From positions 1 through 64,000 of the forward strand of contig NZ_JABGCI010000010.1 in the NCBI RefSeq assembly GCF_019799905.1: a stretch of DNA of 64,000 nucleotides, given 5' to 3'. The notes below the pieces were generated by a model. It saw nothing but the letters and a program-made list of their open reading frames with translations, did no database searches and was not told the DNA's origin. A program made the position numbers and the translations under genes. Origin of the DNA: Trujillonella endophytica (GTDB lineage: Bacteria; Actinomycetota; Actinomycetes; Mycobacteriales; Geodermatophilaceae). Shown here in pieces: positions 1-8,278 of the stretch (position 1 is the stretch's first letter; each line of letters begins with the position of its first letter).

Positions 1-107
1 TGTGAAGCGGTCACCAGCTCCCGGACGTGCTCCAGGAGAGAGCCGTCGGGCAGCTCGTCCAGGTCCAGGGACGCGAGGGCGTCCAGCACCGACCGCAGCT
101 CACCCAC
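1..107 (-). CDS. N-terminal fragment of a probable DUF222/HNH endonuclease-type protein (runs off left edge)
   Basis: Only the first 35 codons are in the window, read leftward from a GTG preceded by an AGGAGG-type ribosome site. The predicted start, MGELRSVLDALASLDLDELP, is Leu/Asp-rich and helical. It resembles the N-termini of the abundant actinobacterial DUF222 proteins that carry a C-terminal HNH nuclease domain. No catalytic part is visible, so the family call is inference from style alone. Another leucine-rich N-terminus is possible. Confidence 0.45.
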   Translation of the reverse strand, partial: MGELRSVLDALASLDLDELPDGSLLEHVRELVTAS

Positions 108-227
108 GACCCCTCCTGACCGCTTCGAATGTGTGTTCGATTCTCGCGGATCTCGCGAAGGCGAAGTGAGTGTTTCCCCAGGTCAGTGGCCTGTCCACAG
201 CCTCCGACGTGGCCTTGCGTCGGCCAC

Positions 228-3074
228 TCAGGACGGCTGGGAGCGCCCGACCAGGGTGGCGAGCTCGGTGCGGTTGGCAGCGCCCAGCTTGGCCAGGACG
301 TTGCGCACGTGGCTCTCCACGGTGCGTTCCGAGAGCACGAGCTCCTCGGCGACCCTGCGGTTGGTCCAGCCGCGGGCCACGAGCGCGGCGATCTCCCGCT
401 CGCGGGCCGTCAGCGGGTCCGCCTCCCGCGCGGCCCGGGCGGCCCGCTCGACCAGCGCGGCCGCCCGGCGTTCCGGCACGGGCATGCCCAGGCGCCGGGC
501 CTCGGCGGCGGCCGCGCGGGCCAGGTCTCCCGCCCGGGCCAGGTCGCCGCGGTCGGCCCGGTCGCCGCGGTCGAGCAGCGCCCCGGCCAGCCCGATCCGG
601 TCGAGCACCGTGGCCGGCCGGGCACCGGTGGACGCGTCCACCGCGAGCGCCTCCTCGAACCACGCGACCGCCTCGTCGAGCCGGCCGCGCAGCACCGCCA
701 GCCGGCCCAGCAGCGAGTGCCACGAGCCCTGGCAGTAGACGCCCGCCCCACCGGCCACCAGGGGCCGCGGGGCGAGCTGCTCGTGCAGGAGTTCGGCGGC
801 GTCGGCGTCCCCGAACGCCTCCACCAGCGGCACCAGGTTCAGGGGCACGCCCGAGGAGGCGACGAAGTCCGGGTCGGTCATGCGCTGCCGGATCTCCGCG
901 TAGCGGGCCGCGGCCTCCTCCCGGCGCCCCCGCAGCAGGTCGACCAGGGCCTGGGACACCTGGACGACGGGCATCTCGCCGGCGCGCTCCAGCGTCGTGA
1001 GCAGCGAGGGGTCCCACCCCGCCACGTCGCCGGTGACCAGGGAGTGCTGCAGCTGGAAGGCACCCGACAGGCCGACGGCGGACAGGTCGCCGACCAGCTC
1101 GGTCGCGCCGATCTCCCGGGCCTCGTCGTTGAGCGCGACAGCCTCGGCGAACCGGCCGAGCAGGGCCGCCAGGGAGGCCCGCAGCCGCCGGTCGTGCCAG
1201 CGGACCATCGGCAGCCGGGTGCTCGTGGCCAGGGCCGACACCCGGTCCAGCTCGTCCCGGACGACGTCCATGTCGCCCACCTCGAGCCCGGCGTCGATCC
1301 GCCACTTGGCGCCCCAGAGCTCGGCCAGCGGCTGACCGCTCGCCGCGGCGTGCTCGATCGCCAGCCGCCCCAGGTGGAGTCGCTCGTCCACGTCCAGGGC
1401 GGTCGGGGCGGCCTTCATCCGGGCGCGGACCGCGTCCAGCACCGCCTCGGGACTCCCGCTGCGCTGGGCGAGGTCGAGCGCCTCGGCCGCGTGCGCAGCC
1501 GCCACCCCGAGCCGTCCCGCGTCGGCCAGGGCGGAGGCCGCCTGGGAGAGCAGCCGCGAGCGGAGCTCGGGGGAGACGTCGCCGTCGAGGGCGGCGAACG
1601 CCCGCTCGCACATCCGCACCATCGCCGGCGGGAAGGACGGGTCGTTGACGTCGTGGACGGCGAGGGCGGCCGCGGCCAGCAGGTCGGTGCGCCCGGCGGC
1701 CGCCGCGGCGTCGGAGGCGGCCAGGGCGTGCTCCATGGCCGCGCCGAACCGGCCCGCCCGGTACTCGGCCGTCGCCAGGTCGACCAGCAGCCCGGCGCGC
1801 TCCTCGTCGTCCGCGCCGGCCCGCCGGCCCGCGTCCAGAGCCGTGGCGAGGTAGCGCGCGGCCTCGGAGAAGGCGAGCAGCCGGGTCGCGGTGGCGGCGG
1901 CCCGCCGGGCCCAGGTGGCCGCGCGGCGCAGGGTGTCCGGCCCGGACGAGGCCCGCAGCCAGTGGCCGACCACCAGCGCGGCCGCCGCGTCGTCGTCGGC
2001 GGCGAGCCGCTCGAGCGCCTCCGCGGCCCGGCGGTGCAGCTCCTCGCGGACGCTCGGCGCCAGGTCTTCGTAGACGGCGTCGCGCACGACGGCGTGGGCG
2101 AAGCGTCGGCGTCCGGGGGCATCCGGGACGGCGGCGAGCACCCCGGCCCGGACCGCGGCGTCCAGGCCCGCGACCACCTCCTCGGCGGGAAGCCCGGTCA
2201 CCGCCGCCAGCGGGCCGGCGTCGACCTCCTCCCCGAGCACCGCCGCCGCGTCGAGGAGGTCGAGGGCCGCCGGCGGCAGGGCGGTCAGCGTCGTCCGCAC
2301 CAGGGCGCGCAGCTCGGTGTGCCCGTCGGTGACGCCGGTCCCCGCGTCGGCGGCACCGGCGACCGCCCGGAGGTAGAGCGGGAGCCCACCGCTGCGCCGG
2401 TGGACCGCCCGGACGACGTCCGCGGTCACCGCGCTCGCGGGCAGGTAGGCGCGGACGTCGTCCTCGGTGAGCGGCGGCAGCCGCAGGGTGCGGACGCCGG
2501 GTTCGCGCAGCAGCTCGGGCAGGGCGGCGTCGAGGGGCCGGTCGGTCCGCGCGCCCCCCGGGTCGCGGTGGGTGCCCACCACGAGCAGCCGGGACCGGGG
2601 CAGGTCACCGGCGAGGTGCCGCAGCAGGCGCAGCGAGGACTCGTCGGCCCAGTGCAGGTCCTCCAGGACCACGACCAGGCCGGCCCCGGCCGCGCACTCG
2701 ACCAGGGCGTCGGCGGTCGCCGTCGCCATCCGGAACCGGGCGGCGTCGGGGTCGGCGCCCTCCCCGGCCCGGTCGACCTCGGCCAGGGCGCCGGCCACCG
2801 CCGCCGAGACCGCGGGCAGGGCACGCAGCACCCGCCGCCACGGCCACAGCGGCGGTGCCCCCGGGTCGTCGACGCACCGGCCCCAGGCCACGGCGCAGGT
2901 CGCACCCGCGACCGCCTCCTCCACCGTGCGGGTCTTGCCGATGCCGGCGGGGCCGGACAGCAGGAGCAGGCCGCCGGCGCCGCCGGCCGCCGACGCGACC
3001 CGCGCGGTCAGCTCCGCCAGCTCGGCCCGGCGGCCGACGAACGGGCTCCCGGAGCCGGTCGTCGGCGTGGACAT
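228..3074 (-). CDS. LuxR-family transcriptional regulator with large ATPase module (LAL type)
   Basis: This 948-residue protein has the LAL layout. An N-terminal P-loop ATPase carries Walker A GPAGIGKT at residues 41-48 and a Walker B-like VVVLEDLHWAD near 135-145. A long helical, TPR-like middle follows, and a LuxR/GerE helix-turn-helix fills the last 65 residues (LTAREREIAALVARG, then LSERTVESHVRNVLAKL). Such proteins are cytoplasmic, ATP-dependent activators whose inducer is usually unknown. The length is typical of the family. The ATG start lies just before the ATPase domain, with no strong ribosome site. The neighbouring operon at 3247 is divergent, so regulation of it is possible but not shown. 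Confidence 0.9.
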   Translation of the reverse strand: MSTPTTGSGSPFVGRRAELAELTARVASAAGGAGGLLLLSGPAGIGKTRTVEEAVAGATCAVAWGRCVDDPGAPPLWPWRRVLRALPAVSAAVAGALAEVDRAGEGADPDAARFRMATATADALVECAAGAGLVVVLEDLHWADESSLRLLRHLAGDLPRSRLLVVGTHRDPGGARTDRPLDAALPELLREPGVRTLRLPPLTEDDVRAYLPASAVTADVVRAVHRRSGGLPLYLRAVAGAADAGTGVTDGHTELRALVRTTLTALPPAALDLLDAAAVLGEEVDAGPLAAVTGLPAEEVVAGLDAAVRAGVLAAVPDAPGRRRFAHAVVRDAVYEDLAPSVREELHRRAAEALERLAADDDAAAALVVGHWLRASSGPDTLRRAATWARRAAATATRLLAFSEAARYLATALDAGRRAGADDEERAGLLVDLATAEYRAGRFGAAMEHALAASDAAAAAGRTDLLAAAALAVHDVNDPSFPPAMVRMCERAFAALDGDVSPELRSRLLSQAASALADAGRLGVAAAHAAEALDLAQRSGSPEAVLDAVRARMKAAPTALDVDERLHLGRLAIEHAAASGQPLAELWGAKWRIDAGLEVGDMDVVRDELDRVSALATSTRLPMVRWHDRRLRASLAALLGRFAEAVALNDEAREIGATELVGDLSAVGLSGAFQLQHSLVTGDVAGWDPSLLTTLERAGEMPVVQVSQALVDLLRGRREEAAARYAEIRQRMTDPDFVASSGVPLNLVPLVEAFGDADAAELLHEQLAPRPLVAGGAGVYCQGSWHSLLGRLAVLRGRLDEAVAWFEEALAVDASTGARPATVLDRIGLAGALLDRGDRADRGDLARAGDLARAAAAEARRLGMPVPERRAAALVERAARAAREADPLTAREREIAALVARGWTNRRVAEELVLSERTVESHVRNVLAKLGAANRTELATLVGRSQPS

Positions 3075-3246
3075 GGCGCGCAGTATCCGCGCGGGAGGCC
3101 ACGCCGGGAACCGTGCCGGCCCGTCGCCCCGGGAGCGTCAGTACGTACCGAGGTCCCGTGGTTCCACGGATGTCGCGACGGCGCCGTCGCCGGATCGTCC
3201 TCCGCGTCGGGACCGGAGCCGCCGGTCCCCGCGGGGAGGGGATCCC

Positions 3247-3807
3247 ATGTACGCCACCATCCACCCGTTCACCGGGCCGGCCACCGCATCCGGCACCGCC
3301 GTCACGGGCGGCGCCGACCCGGTCGGCACCGTCGTCCTCGCGTCCCCCGACGGCGGCACCGGTGGGACGGTGCTCGCCCTCTGGCCGGACGCGGACACGG
3401 CTGCCGACGCAGCCGCGAAGACCGGAGCCGACCGCGTCTACCGGGTGGAGGACGTGATGCGCGGCCCGGCCGCCGGACGTCGGCCGCTGTTCGCCCAGGT
3501 CACCTGGATCAACGGGGACGGCGACCGCGCCCGCGCCGACGCCGCCGCGCACGGTGGGCGGGACCGGATCTGGCCCGCGGTGCGGGGGATCGACGGCCTC
3601 GTCGAGGTGCTCGCGCTGCGCAGCGACGACCACCGCGTCGTCGTCGTCGGGCTGGCCACCGGCCGCGAGACGCACGACGAGGTGCAGCGCACGGTCATGG
3701 CGACGCCGCTGCTGCCGGACGAGGACCCGGCCCTGCTGACCGGCGCCGACCGGATCGACCTCGTCCGCGTGGTCTCCGCCCAGTTGCCCTCGGCGGTCCG
3801 GTCGTGA
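3247..3807 (+). CDS. Hypothetical protein, first gene of a two-gene operon
   Basis: This is a 186-residue soluble protein that I do not recognise. It begins MYATIHPFTG, shortly after a strong GGGGAGGGG ribosome site. It has alternating strands and helices, no signal peptide and no membrane segment. The central part (VFLASPDGG-like, then a stretch around RVYRVEDVMRG) recalls small dimeric alpha/beta-barrel (ABM/stress-response) proteins, but that is a weak impression. Its TGA overlaps the GTG of the downstream YceI gene (GTGA), so the two are almost certainly co-translated. It lies divergent from the LuxR regulator. Confidence 0.75.
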   Translation: MYATIHPFTGPATASGTAVTGGADPVGTVVLASPDGGTGGTVLALWPDADTAADAAAKTGADRVYRVEDVMRGPAAGRRPLFAQVTWINGDGDRARADAAAHGGRDRIWPAVRGIDGLVEVLALRSDDHRVVVVGLATGRETHDEVQRTVMATPLLPDEDPALLTGADRIDLVRVVSAQLPSAVRS

Positions 3808-5180
3808 CCGCCCCGCTCGGCGCCGTCCGCGTCGCGGCCGGCACGTGGTCGGTCTCGGCCTCCCGGACGCGCGTCGGCTTCGCCGTCGGCAACCTGGGCC
3901 GCACCGTGCACGGCACCATGCCCTGCAGCTCCGGCGACCTCGTCGTCGACGCGACGGGCACCCCCGTCGGGGCGCGCGTCGAGATCGACCTGCGCGGCGT
4001 CGACACCGGCCTCGCGAAGCGCGACGCCGACCTGCGCGGCTCACGGTTCCTCGCCGTGGACCGCGAGCCGACCATGACCTGGTCGGCCGACCGGTTCGTC
4101 CCCGCCGGCGACGGCGGGTGGACCGCCGAGGGGACGCTGTCGGTCCGCGGGACCCGCGCGCCCCTGGCGGTCACCGGCCACGTCGAGGGTGCGGGCCTGC
4201 GCGGCGAGTGGGTGCGGGTCCGGGCCACGGCGGTCCTCGACCGCGCCGCCGTCGGCATCCGTGCCCCCGCCGTGCTGATCGGCCGGCGGGTGGAGGTCAC
4301 CGTCGACGCCTGGCTGACCCCCACGCAGACGGGCCGCCCGGGGCCGCACACCGGCACCGAGCCGGTCGTCGCGGAGCGGGCCGACGCCGCCGCACCGCGC
4401 CGATCCGGCCCGTCGGTGCTCGGAGCCGGGGCGCTGGCCACCCTCCTCCTGCTGGCCGGGTGCGGGTCCTCCGACGACCCCGACGAGGCCGCCTCGGGCG
4501 GGGACGTCGGCGGCTCGTCGCCGGCGGTCGGCGGGAACGTCGACGCCTTCTGCCAGGCCGTCGTCGCCTTCGACGCGCTGCCGAGCCCCGGCGGCGAGGG
4601 GCCGCCGTCCCCGCAGGAGGTCAGCGCGTTCGGCGAGCGGGTGGCCGGGCCGGTCCGGGCGATCGCCGACAACGCGCCGCCCGAGGCGGCGGACGCCGCC
4701 GCCACCCTCGAGCAGCTGCAGGCCCGGCTCGTCGGGGGTGACGGCTCCGTCTTCGAGGACCCGGCGGCCTTCGTGGCGCTGGCGGACATCGAGCAGGCGG
4801 TGGCCGACGACTGCGGCTTCACCAACGTGGCCGTCACCGCCGTCGACCACGCCTTCGAGGGGGTCCCCCCGACGGTGCCCGCCGGCGAGACGAACTTCCT
4901 CATGGCGAACAGCTCCGCCCACGACGAGGAGCACGTCATGCTCGTGGCGAGGCCGGCCGACGGGCAGGCGATCACCCCCGAGGAGTTCGTGGCCGATCCC
5001 GAGGCCAGCTTCGGCCGCCTCGAGGTCCTCGGTGCCGCCTTCGCCGCACCTGGTGCCCAGGGCGGGATCACCCTCGACCTCCCGCCGGGCGACTACCTGC
5101 TCATCTGCCCGATCTCGGCCGACGAGGCCGCACCGCCGCACTTCGTGCTCGGGATGATCACGTCGCTCACGGTCACCTGA
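3804..5180 (+). CDS. YceI-domain protein fused to a lipoprotein-like segment with a cupredoxin-like C-terminus
   Basis: The 458-residue frame starts at a GTG overlapping the previous stop. Residues 1-175 match the YceI beta-barrel family, which binds isoprenoid-type lipids, with typical motifs around GTWSVSASRTRVGFAV and RDADLRGSRFL. There is no signal peptide ahead of it. At about residues 205-225 comes APRRSGPS, then a hydrophobic run ending LLLLAGCGSS, which looks exactly like a lipoprotein signal and lipobox. The remaining 230 residues contain a Cys-containing helical part and a C-terminal beta-rich part (DLPPGDYLLICPI) resembling cupredoxin-like domains. The only internal start near the second half is GTG 4417, which would leave no positive N-region, so a single fusion is the simplest reading. 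Confidence 0.75.
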   Translation: MTAPLGAVRVAAGTWSVSASRTRVGFAVGNLGRTVHGTMPCSSGDLVVDATGTPVGARVEIDLRGVDTGLAKRDADLRGSRFLAVDREPTMTWSADRFVPAGDGGWTAEGTLSVRGTRAPLAVTGHVEGAGLRGEWVRVRATAVLDRAAVGIRAPAVLIGRRVEVTVDAWLTPTQTGRPGPHTGTEPVVAERADAAAPRRSGPSVLGAGALATLLLLAGCGSSDDPDEAASGGDVGGSSPAVGGNVDAFCQAVVAFDALPSPGGEGPPSPQEVSAFGERVAGPVRAIADNAPPEAADAAATLEQLQARLVGGDGSVFEDPAAFVALADIEQAVADDCGFTNVAVTAVDHAFEGVPPTVPAGETNFLMANSSAHDEEHVMLVARPADGQAITPEEFVADPEASFGRLEVLGAAFAAPGAQGGITLDLPPGDYLLICPISADEAAPPHFVLGMITSLTVT

Positions 5181-5247
5181 CCGCGCGACGCGCGCCCGGG
5201 GCGCCCGCCGAGGGGGAGTCCCGGGCGCCGTGCCGGACCGCGCCGGC

Positions 5248-5276
5248 TTGCCGCACCCGCCCTCGCCCGACAGGGT
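5248..5276 (+). promoter_or_regulatory. Candidate promoter for the 5283 gene (leaderless)
   Basis: TTGCCG at 5248-5253, a 17-base spacer and CAGGGT at 5271-5276 give a plausible -35/-10 pair. The GTG at 5283 lies 6 bases after the -10, which would make the transcript leaderless, as is common in actinobacteria. This is inferred from spacing only. Confidence 0.3.
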
Positions 5277-5282
5277 CGGGGG

Positions 5283-6254
5283 GTGCCCGGGACCTTCGCA
5301 CGGGGGCTGGCCGCGGGAGCGGCCGGTACCACCGTCCTCAACGCCGTCACCCACCTCGACATGGTCCTGCGCGGCCGGCCGGCCAGCACCACACCGGAGC
5401 GGACGGTGGACGCGCTCGCCGCGACCGCGGGCGTCGAGGTGCCCGGCCGGGGGCGGGTCCGCGAGGACCGCCGCACCGCGCTCGGAGCGCTCGCCGGCAT
5501 CGGCACGGGGCTGGCGACCGGGGTGCTGGCCAGCGCTGCCCGCTCGGCGGGGATCCGGTTCCCCGGCGCGGTCGGGACGGTCGCGACCGGCGCCGCCGCG
5601 ATGGCCGCCAGCGACGTCCCGGCCACCCTCCTCGGCGTCGGCGACCCCCGCACCTGGAGCCGCGCGGACTGGGTCGCCGACGCGGTGCCGCACCTCGCCT
5701 ACGGCGCGACGGTGCACGCGGTGCTCGGGTCCGTCCGCACCGACCGGGAGCGCGCGATCCCCCGGGGCTCCGCCGGCGCGGGGTTGACCGTCCGGTCCGC
5801 TCTGCTCGGGGTCGCGACCGGCAGCCGCAGCTCGCTGGGCTTCGCCGCGCCGGAGCTGACCGCCCCCACGAAGCCGGGCCGGCTGGGCACCAGCTCGACG
5901 CCGGCCCGCGTGCTCGGCGCGGCCGGGCTCGTCGGGGAACTGGTGGCGGACAAGTCGCCCGGCGCCCCCGACCGCACGGCGCCGCAGGGGCTGGTCCCGC
6001 GCCTGGTCGGTGCCGCGGCCGGGGCGACCCGGCTGTCCGAGCGGGAGCGGGCCAACGCCGCCCTGCCGGCCGTCGCGGCGACCGCCGGGGCGCTGGGCGG
6101 GGCGTTCGGCGGGCTGGCCTGGCGTCGCTGGGCGAGCACGCGTCTGCCGGACTGGCAGGCGGCGCTGCTCGAGGACGGCGTCGCCCTCGCGCTGGCCGCG
6201 CTGGCGTGCGTGCCGGGCCGCAACCGCCGTCCGCTGGCCGTCGTCCCGGGCTGA
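5283..6254 (+). CDS. Membrane protein, fusion of two modules (second DUF4126-like)
   Basis: This 323-residue protein of unknown function is rich in Ala and Gly. Residues 1-160 begin GTFARGLAAGAAGTTVLNAV and carry several weak hydrophobic stretches. They resemble small actinobacterial membrane proteins that are normally separate. From about residue 172 a new motif, SALLGVATGSRSSLGFAAPE, matches the start of DUF4126-like membrane proteins and continues to the end with glycine-rich transmembrane segments (ATAGALGGAFGGLAW). The joint region is polar (ERAIPRGSAGAG). The GTG start follows a candidate promoter closely. Substrate and role are unknown. Confidence 0.7.
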   Translation: MPGTFARGLAAGAAGTTVLNAVTHLDMVLRGRPASTTPERTVDALAATAGVEVPGRGRVREDRRTALGALAGIGTGLATGVLASAARSAGIRFPGAVGTVATGAAAMAASDVPATLLGVGDPRTWSRADWVADAVPHLAYGATVHAVLGSVRTDRERAIPRGSAGAGLTVRSALLGVATGSRSSLGFAAPELTAPTKPGRLGTSSTPARVLGAAGLVGELVADKSPGAPDRTAPQGLVPRLVGAAAGATRLSERERANAALPAVAATAGALGGAFGGLAWRRWASTRLPDWQAALLEDGVALALAALACVPGRNRRPLAVVPG

Positions 6255-6371
6255 CCGCCGCTCCCGGCGCGGCGAGCCGGCCCGGACGTGGCCTCGGACG
6301 TGGACCGGTACGTGGGCGGGGCCACGGTCGCGCGGGGCATCAGGGGGTGCTCCGCGCTGTTGAATCCGATG

Positions 6372-6520
6372 TGAGCACCGCGCACGACCGGCACACCCCG
6401 ACCCCGACCCCCATCCACCCTTCGACCGGCCTGTCCGCCCGGTGCCTGCGCCACCGGGTCTGGATGGCCGCCTGCGGCGACTGCCGCGACGCCCACCGGG
6501 ATCCCCGCTCCGCTCGCTGA
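6372..6520 (+). CDS. Possible small Cys/His-containing protein
   Basis: This is a 49-residue candidate starting at GTG in the 319-base gap before hemQ. The C-terminal half reads CLRHRVWMAACGDCRDAH, with three cysteines and two histidines that could bind a metal, and the N-terminal half is His/Pro/Thr-rich. Third codon positions are almost all G/C, as in real genes here. No convincing ribosome site is seen. It could instead be untranslated leader of hemQ. The rest of this gap shows nothing recognisable. Confidence 0.35.
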
Positions 6521-6573
6521 ACCGGAGCCGGGCCCCCGGACGGCGCCCGGCCACTGCGGGAGACAATGGCCGC

Positions 6574-7290
6574 ATGAGCGAGCAGACCGAGCAGAAGAGC
6601 ATCGGCAAGCGGGCCAACGAGCTCAACGCCCAGATCCGCTACACGATGTGGTCGGTGTTCCGGCTGGCCCGTCCGCTCGCCGACGAGCAGCGCACCGCCT
6701 TCGCCGACGAGCTGCAGGGGCTGTTCGACGAGCTCGCCGGCAAGGACGTCGTCGTCCGCGGCACCTACGACGTCGCCGGCTTCCGGGCCGACGCCGACCT
6801 CATGGTCTGGTGGCACGCCCCGACCGCCGAGGTGCTGCAGGAGGCCTACACCCGGCTGCGCCGCACCGCGCTCGGCCGCCAGCTCGAGCCCGTCTGGTCG
6901 CAGTTCGCCCTGCACCGGCCCGCGGAGTTCAACCGCAGCCACATCCCGGCGTTCCTCGCCGACGAGGAGCCGCGCCGGTTCGTCTGCGTCTACCCGTTCG
7001 TGCGCTCCTACGAGTGGTACCTGCTGCCCGACGAGGAGCGGCGGGACATGCTCAAGGAGCACGGCATGCAGGCCCGCCCGTACCCGGACGTCCGGGCCAA
7101 CACCGTGGCCGCCTTCGCCCTCGGCGACTACGAGTGGATGCTCGCCTTCGAGGCCGACGAGCTGCACCGCATCGTCGACCTGATGCGCGACCTGCGCGCC
7201 AGCCGGGCCCGGCGGCACGTGCGCGAGGAGGTGCCGTTCTACACCGGCGTCCGCAAGTCCGTCGGCGAACTGGTCAGCGACCTCGCCTGA
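6574..7290 (+). CDS. hemQ: Coproheme decarboxylase (chlorite dismutase family)
   Basis: HemQ catalyses the last step of the coproporphyrin-dependent heme pathway of Gram-positive bacteria, decarboxylating coproheme to heme b with peroxide. The 238-residue protein has the expected length and family blocks: MWSVFRL near the N-terminus, RGTYDVAGFRADADLMVWW, and the core SYEWYLLPDEERRDMLKEHG. That core contains the Tyr used for catalysis and the His expected as the proximal heme ligand in the actinobacterial type. The ATG at 6574 is the first sensible start and lies about 10 bases after GGGAG. No other heme genes are in the window. A strong hairpin follows. Confidence 0.93.
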   Translation: MSEQTEQKSIGKRANELNAQIRYTMWSVFRLARPLADEQRTAFADELQGLFDELAGKDVVVRGTYDVAGFRADADLMVWWHAPTAEVLQEAYTRLRRTALGRQLEPVWSQFALHRPAEFNRSHIPAFLADEEPRRFVCVYPFVRSYEWYLLPDEERRDMLKEHGMQARPYPDVRANTVAAFALGDYEWMLAFEADELHRIVDLMRDLRASRARRHVREEVPFYTGVRKSVGELVSDLA

Positions 7291-7293
7291 GGC

Positions 7294-7332
7294 GGAGGAG
7301 ATCCGTGGGCGTGAGGCCCACGGATCTCCTCC
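7294..7332. terminator. Bidirectional hairpin terminator between hemQ and the msrB pair
   Basis: A perfect 17-bp inverted repeat (arms 7294-7310 and 7316-7332) flanks a 5-base GTGAG loop. It sits exactly between the converging hemQ and msrB-like genes. No T-tract follows on either strand, which is usual in high-GC actinobacteria. Confidence 0.8.
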
Positions 7333-7335
7333 GGG

Positions 7336-7761
7336 TCACCCCGGCAGGAAGCGGACCGCTGCCGAGTTGATGCTGTACCGGTCGCCGGTGGGGGTCTCCG
7401 GGGCGTCGTCGAAGACGTGCCCGAGGTGGCCGTGGCAGGACGCGCAGCGCACGGCGACCCGCGGGAACCTGCCGGTGAGGTCGGGCCGCAGGTGCACGTT
7501 GGCCGCGCTGCTCGGCGCGTAGAACGACGCCCAGCCCGACGTCGACTCGATCTTGGTGCGGGAGCGGAAGACCTCGAGCCCGCAGCCCCGGCAGTGGTAC
7601 GCGCCGCCGACCTTGGTGTCGACGTACTCCCCGGACCACGGCCGCTCGGTCCCGCCGCGGCGGAGGACGGCGAACTCGCGGGGGCTGAGCTGGGCGCGCC
7701 ACTCGTCGTAGCTCTGGACGACCGTGGGCTCGTCGTCGTCCTCGGGCAGCACGCGCGCCAC
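7336..7761 (-). CDS. MsrB-like protein lacking the catalytic cysteine
   Basis: This 141-residue paralogue of methionine sulfoxide reductase B has the full SelR fold. Both zinc-binding CxxC pairs are intact (CRGC and CASC), as is the GHVFDDAPETPTGDRY block. The catalytic motif RYCxNS reads RYSINS, with an AGC codon at 7372-7374. The recycling-cysteine region reads ESTSGWASF where the neighbour at 7812 has DSHCGWPSF. Both active-site cysteines are therefore serine here. A structural, binding or regulatory role is more likely than classical reduction of Met-R-sulfoxide. The GTG at 7761 is chosen because GGAG lies 8 bases upstream. It is probably co-transcribed with the active copy, about 50 bases upstream. 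Confidence 0.85.
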   Translation of the reverse strand: MARVLPEDDDEPTVVQSYDEWRAQLSPREFAVLRRGGTERPWSGEYVDTKVGGAYHCRGCGLEVFRSRTKIESTSGWASFYAPSSAANVHLRPDLTGRFPRVAVRCASCHGHLGHVFDDAPETPTGDRYSINSAAVRFLPG

Positions 7762-7811
7762 CGTAGGGGCTCCGCCCCAGGTCAGGGGGGAGGCGGCGGG
7801 CGCGTCGGCGG

Positions 7812-8234
7812 TCAGCCCTGATCGGGCCGGAGTCGGATGCTCACCGAGTTGATGCAGTACCGGTCGCCGGTGGGGGTCTGGGGCGCGTCGGCGAACAGGT
7901 GCCCGAGGTGGCTGTGGCACGTGCCGCACAGGACCTCGGTGCGCAGCATCCCGTGGCTGCGGTCCTCGCGGAGGACGACGTTGTCCGCGGCGGTCGGCTG
8001 GTAGAACGACGGCCACCCGCAGTGACTGTCGAACTTCGTCTCCGAGGTGAACAGGTCGGCCCCGCACGCCCGGCAGGTGTAGGTGCCGACGGTCTTCGTG
8101 TCGACGTACTCGCCGGTCCACGCCCGCTCGGTGCCGGCCTGGCGCAGGACCGCGTACTCCTCGGGGGAGAGCTGGGCGCGCCACTCGGCGTCGCTCCTGG
8201 TGACCTTCGGCTGCTGCCCGGCGGACGTCGTCAT
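7812..8234 (-). CDS. msrB: Peptide-methionine (R)-S-oxide reductase
   Basis: MsrB reduces methionine-R-sulfoxide in proteins using thioredoxin. The 140-residue product is the usual single-domain length. It shows two zinc CxxC pairs (CRAC, CGTC), the GHLFADAPQTPTGDRYCINS block with the catalytic Cys, and HCGWPSFY with the likely recycling Cys. It starts at ATG 8234 and is followed by the cysteine-less paralogue on the same strand, so one transcript probably carries both. Confidence 0.93.
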   Translation of the reverse strand: MTTSAGQQPKVTRSDAEWRAQLSPEEYAVLRQAGTERAWTGEYVDTKTVGTYTCRACGADLFTSETKFDSHCGWPSFYQPTAADNVVLREDRSHGMLRTEVLCGTCHSHLGHLFADAPQTPTGDRYCINSVSIRLRPDQG

Positions 8235-8278
8235 GGCTCCACGGTACGGCGGCCGCGCCACCCGCAGGGGTGTCGCGG

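Noticed and set aside
129..5180. 1683-codon open plus-strand frame
   Set aside because: The first 3.6 kb are antisense to the LuxR ATPase gene and encode low-complexity Gly/Arg/Pro sequence. Only the part from GTG 3804 shows family resemblance.
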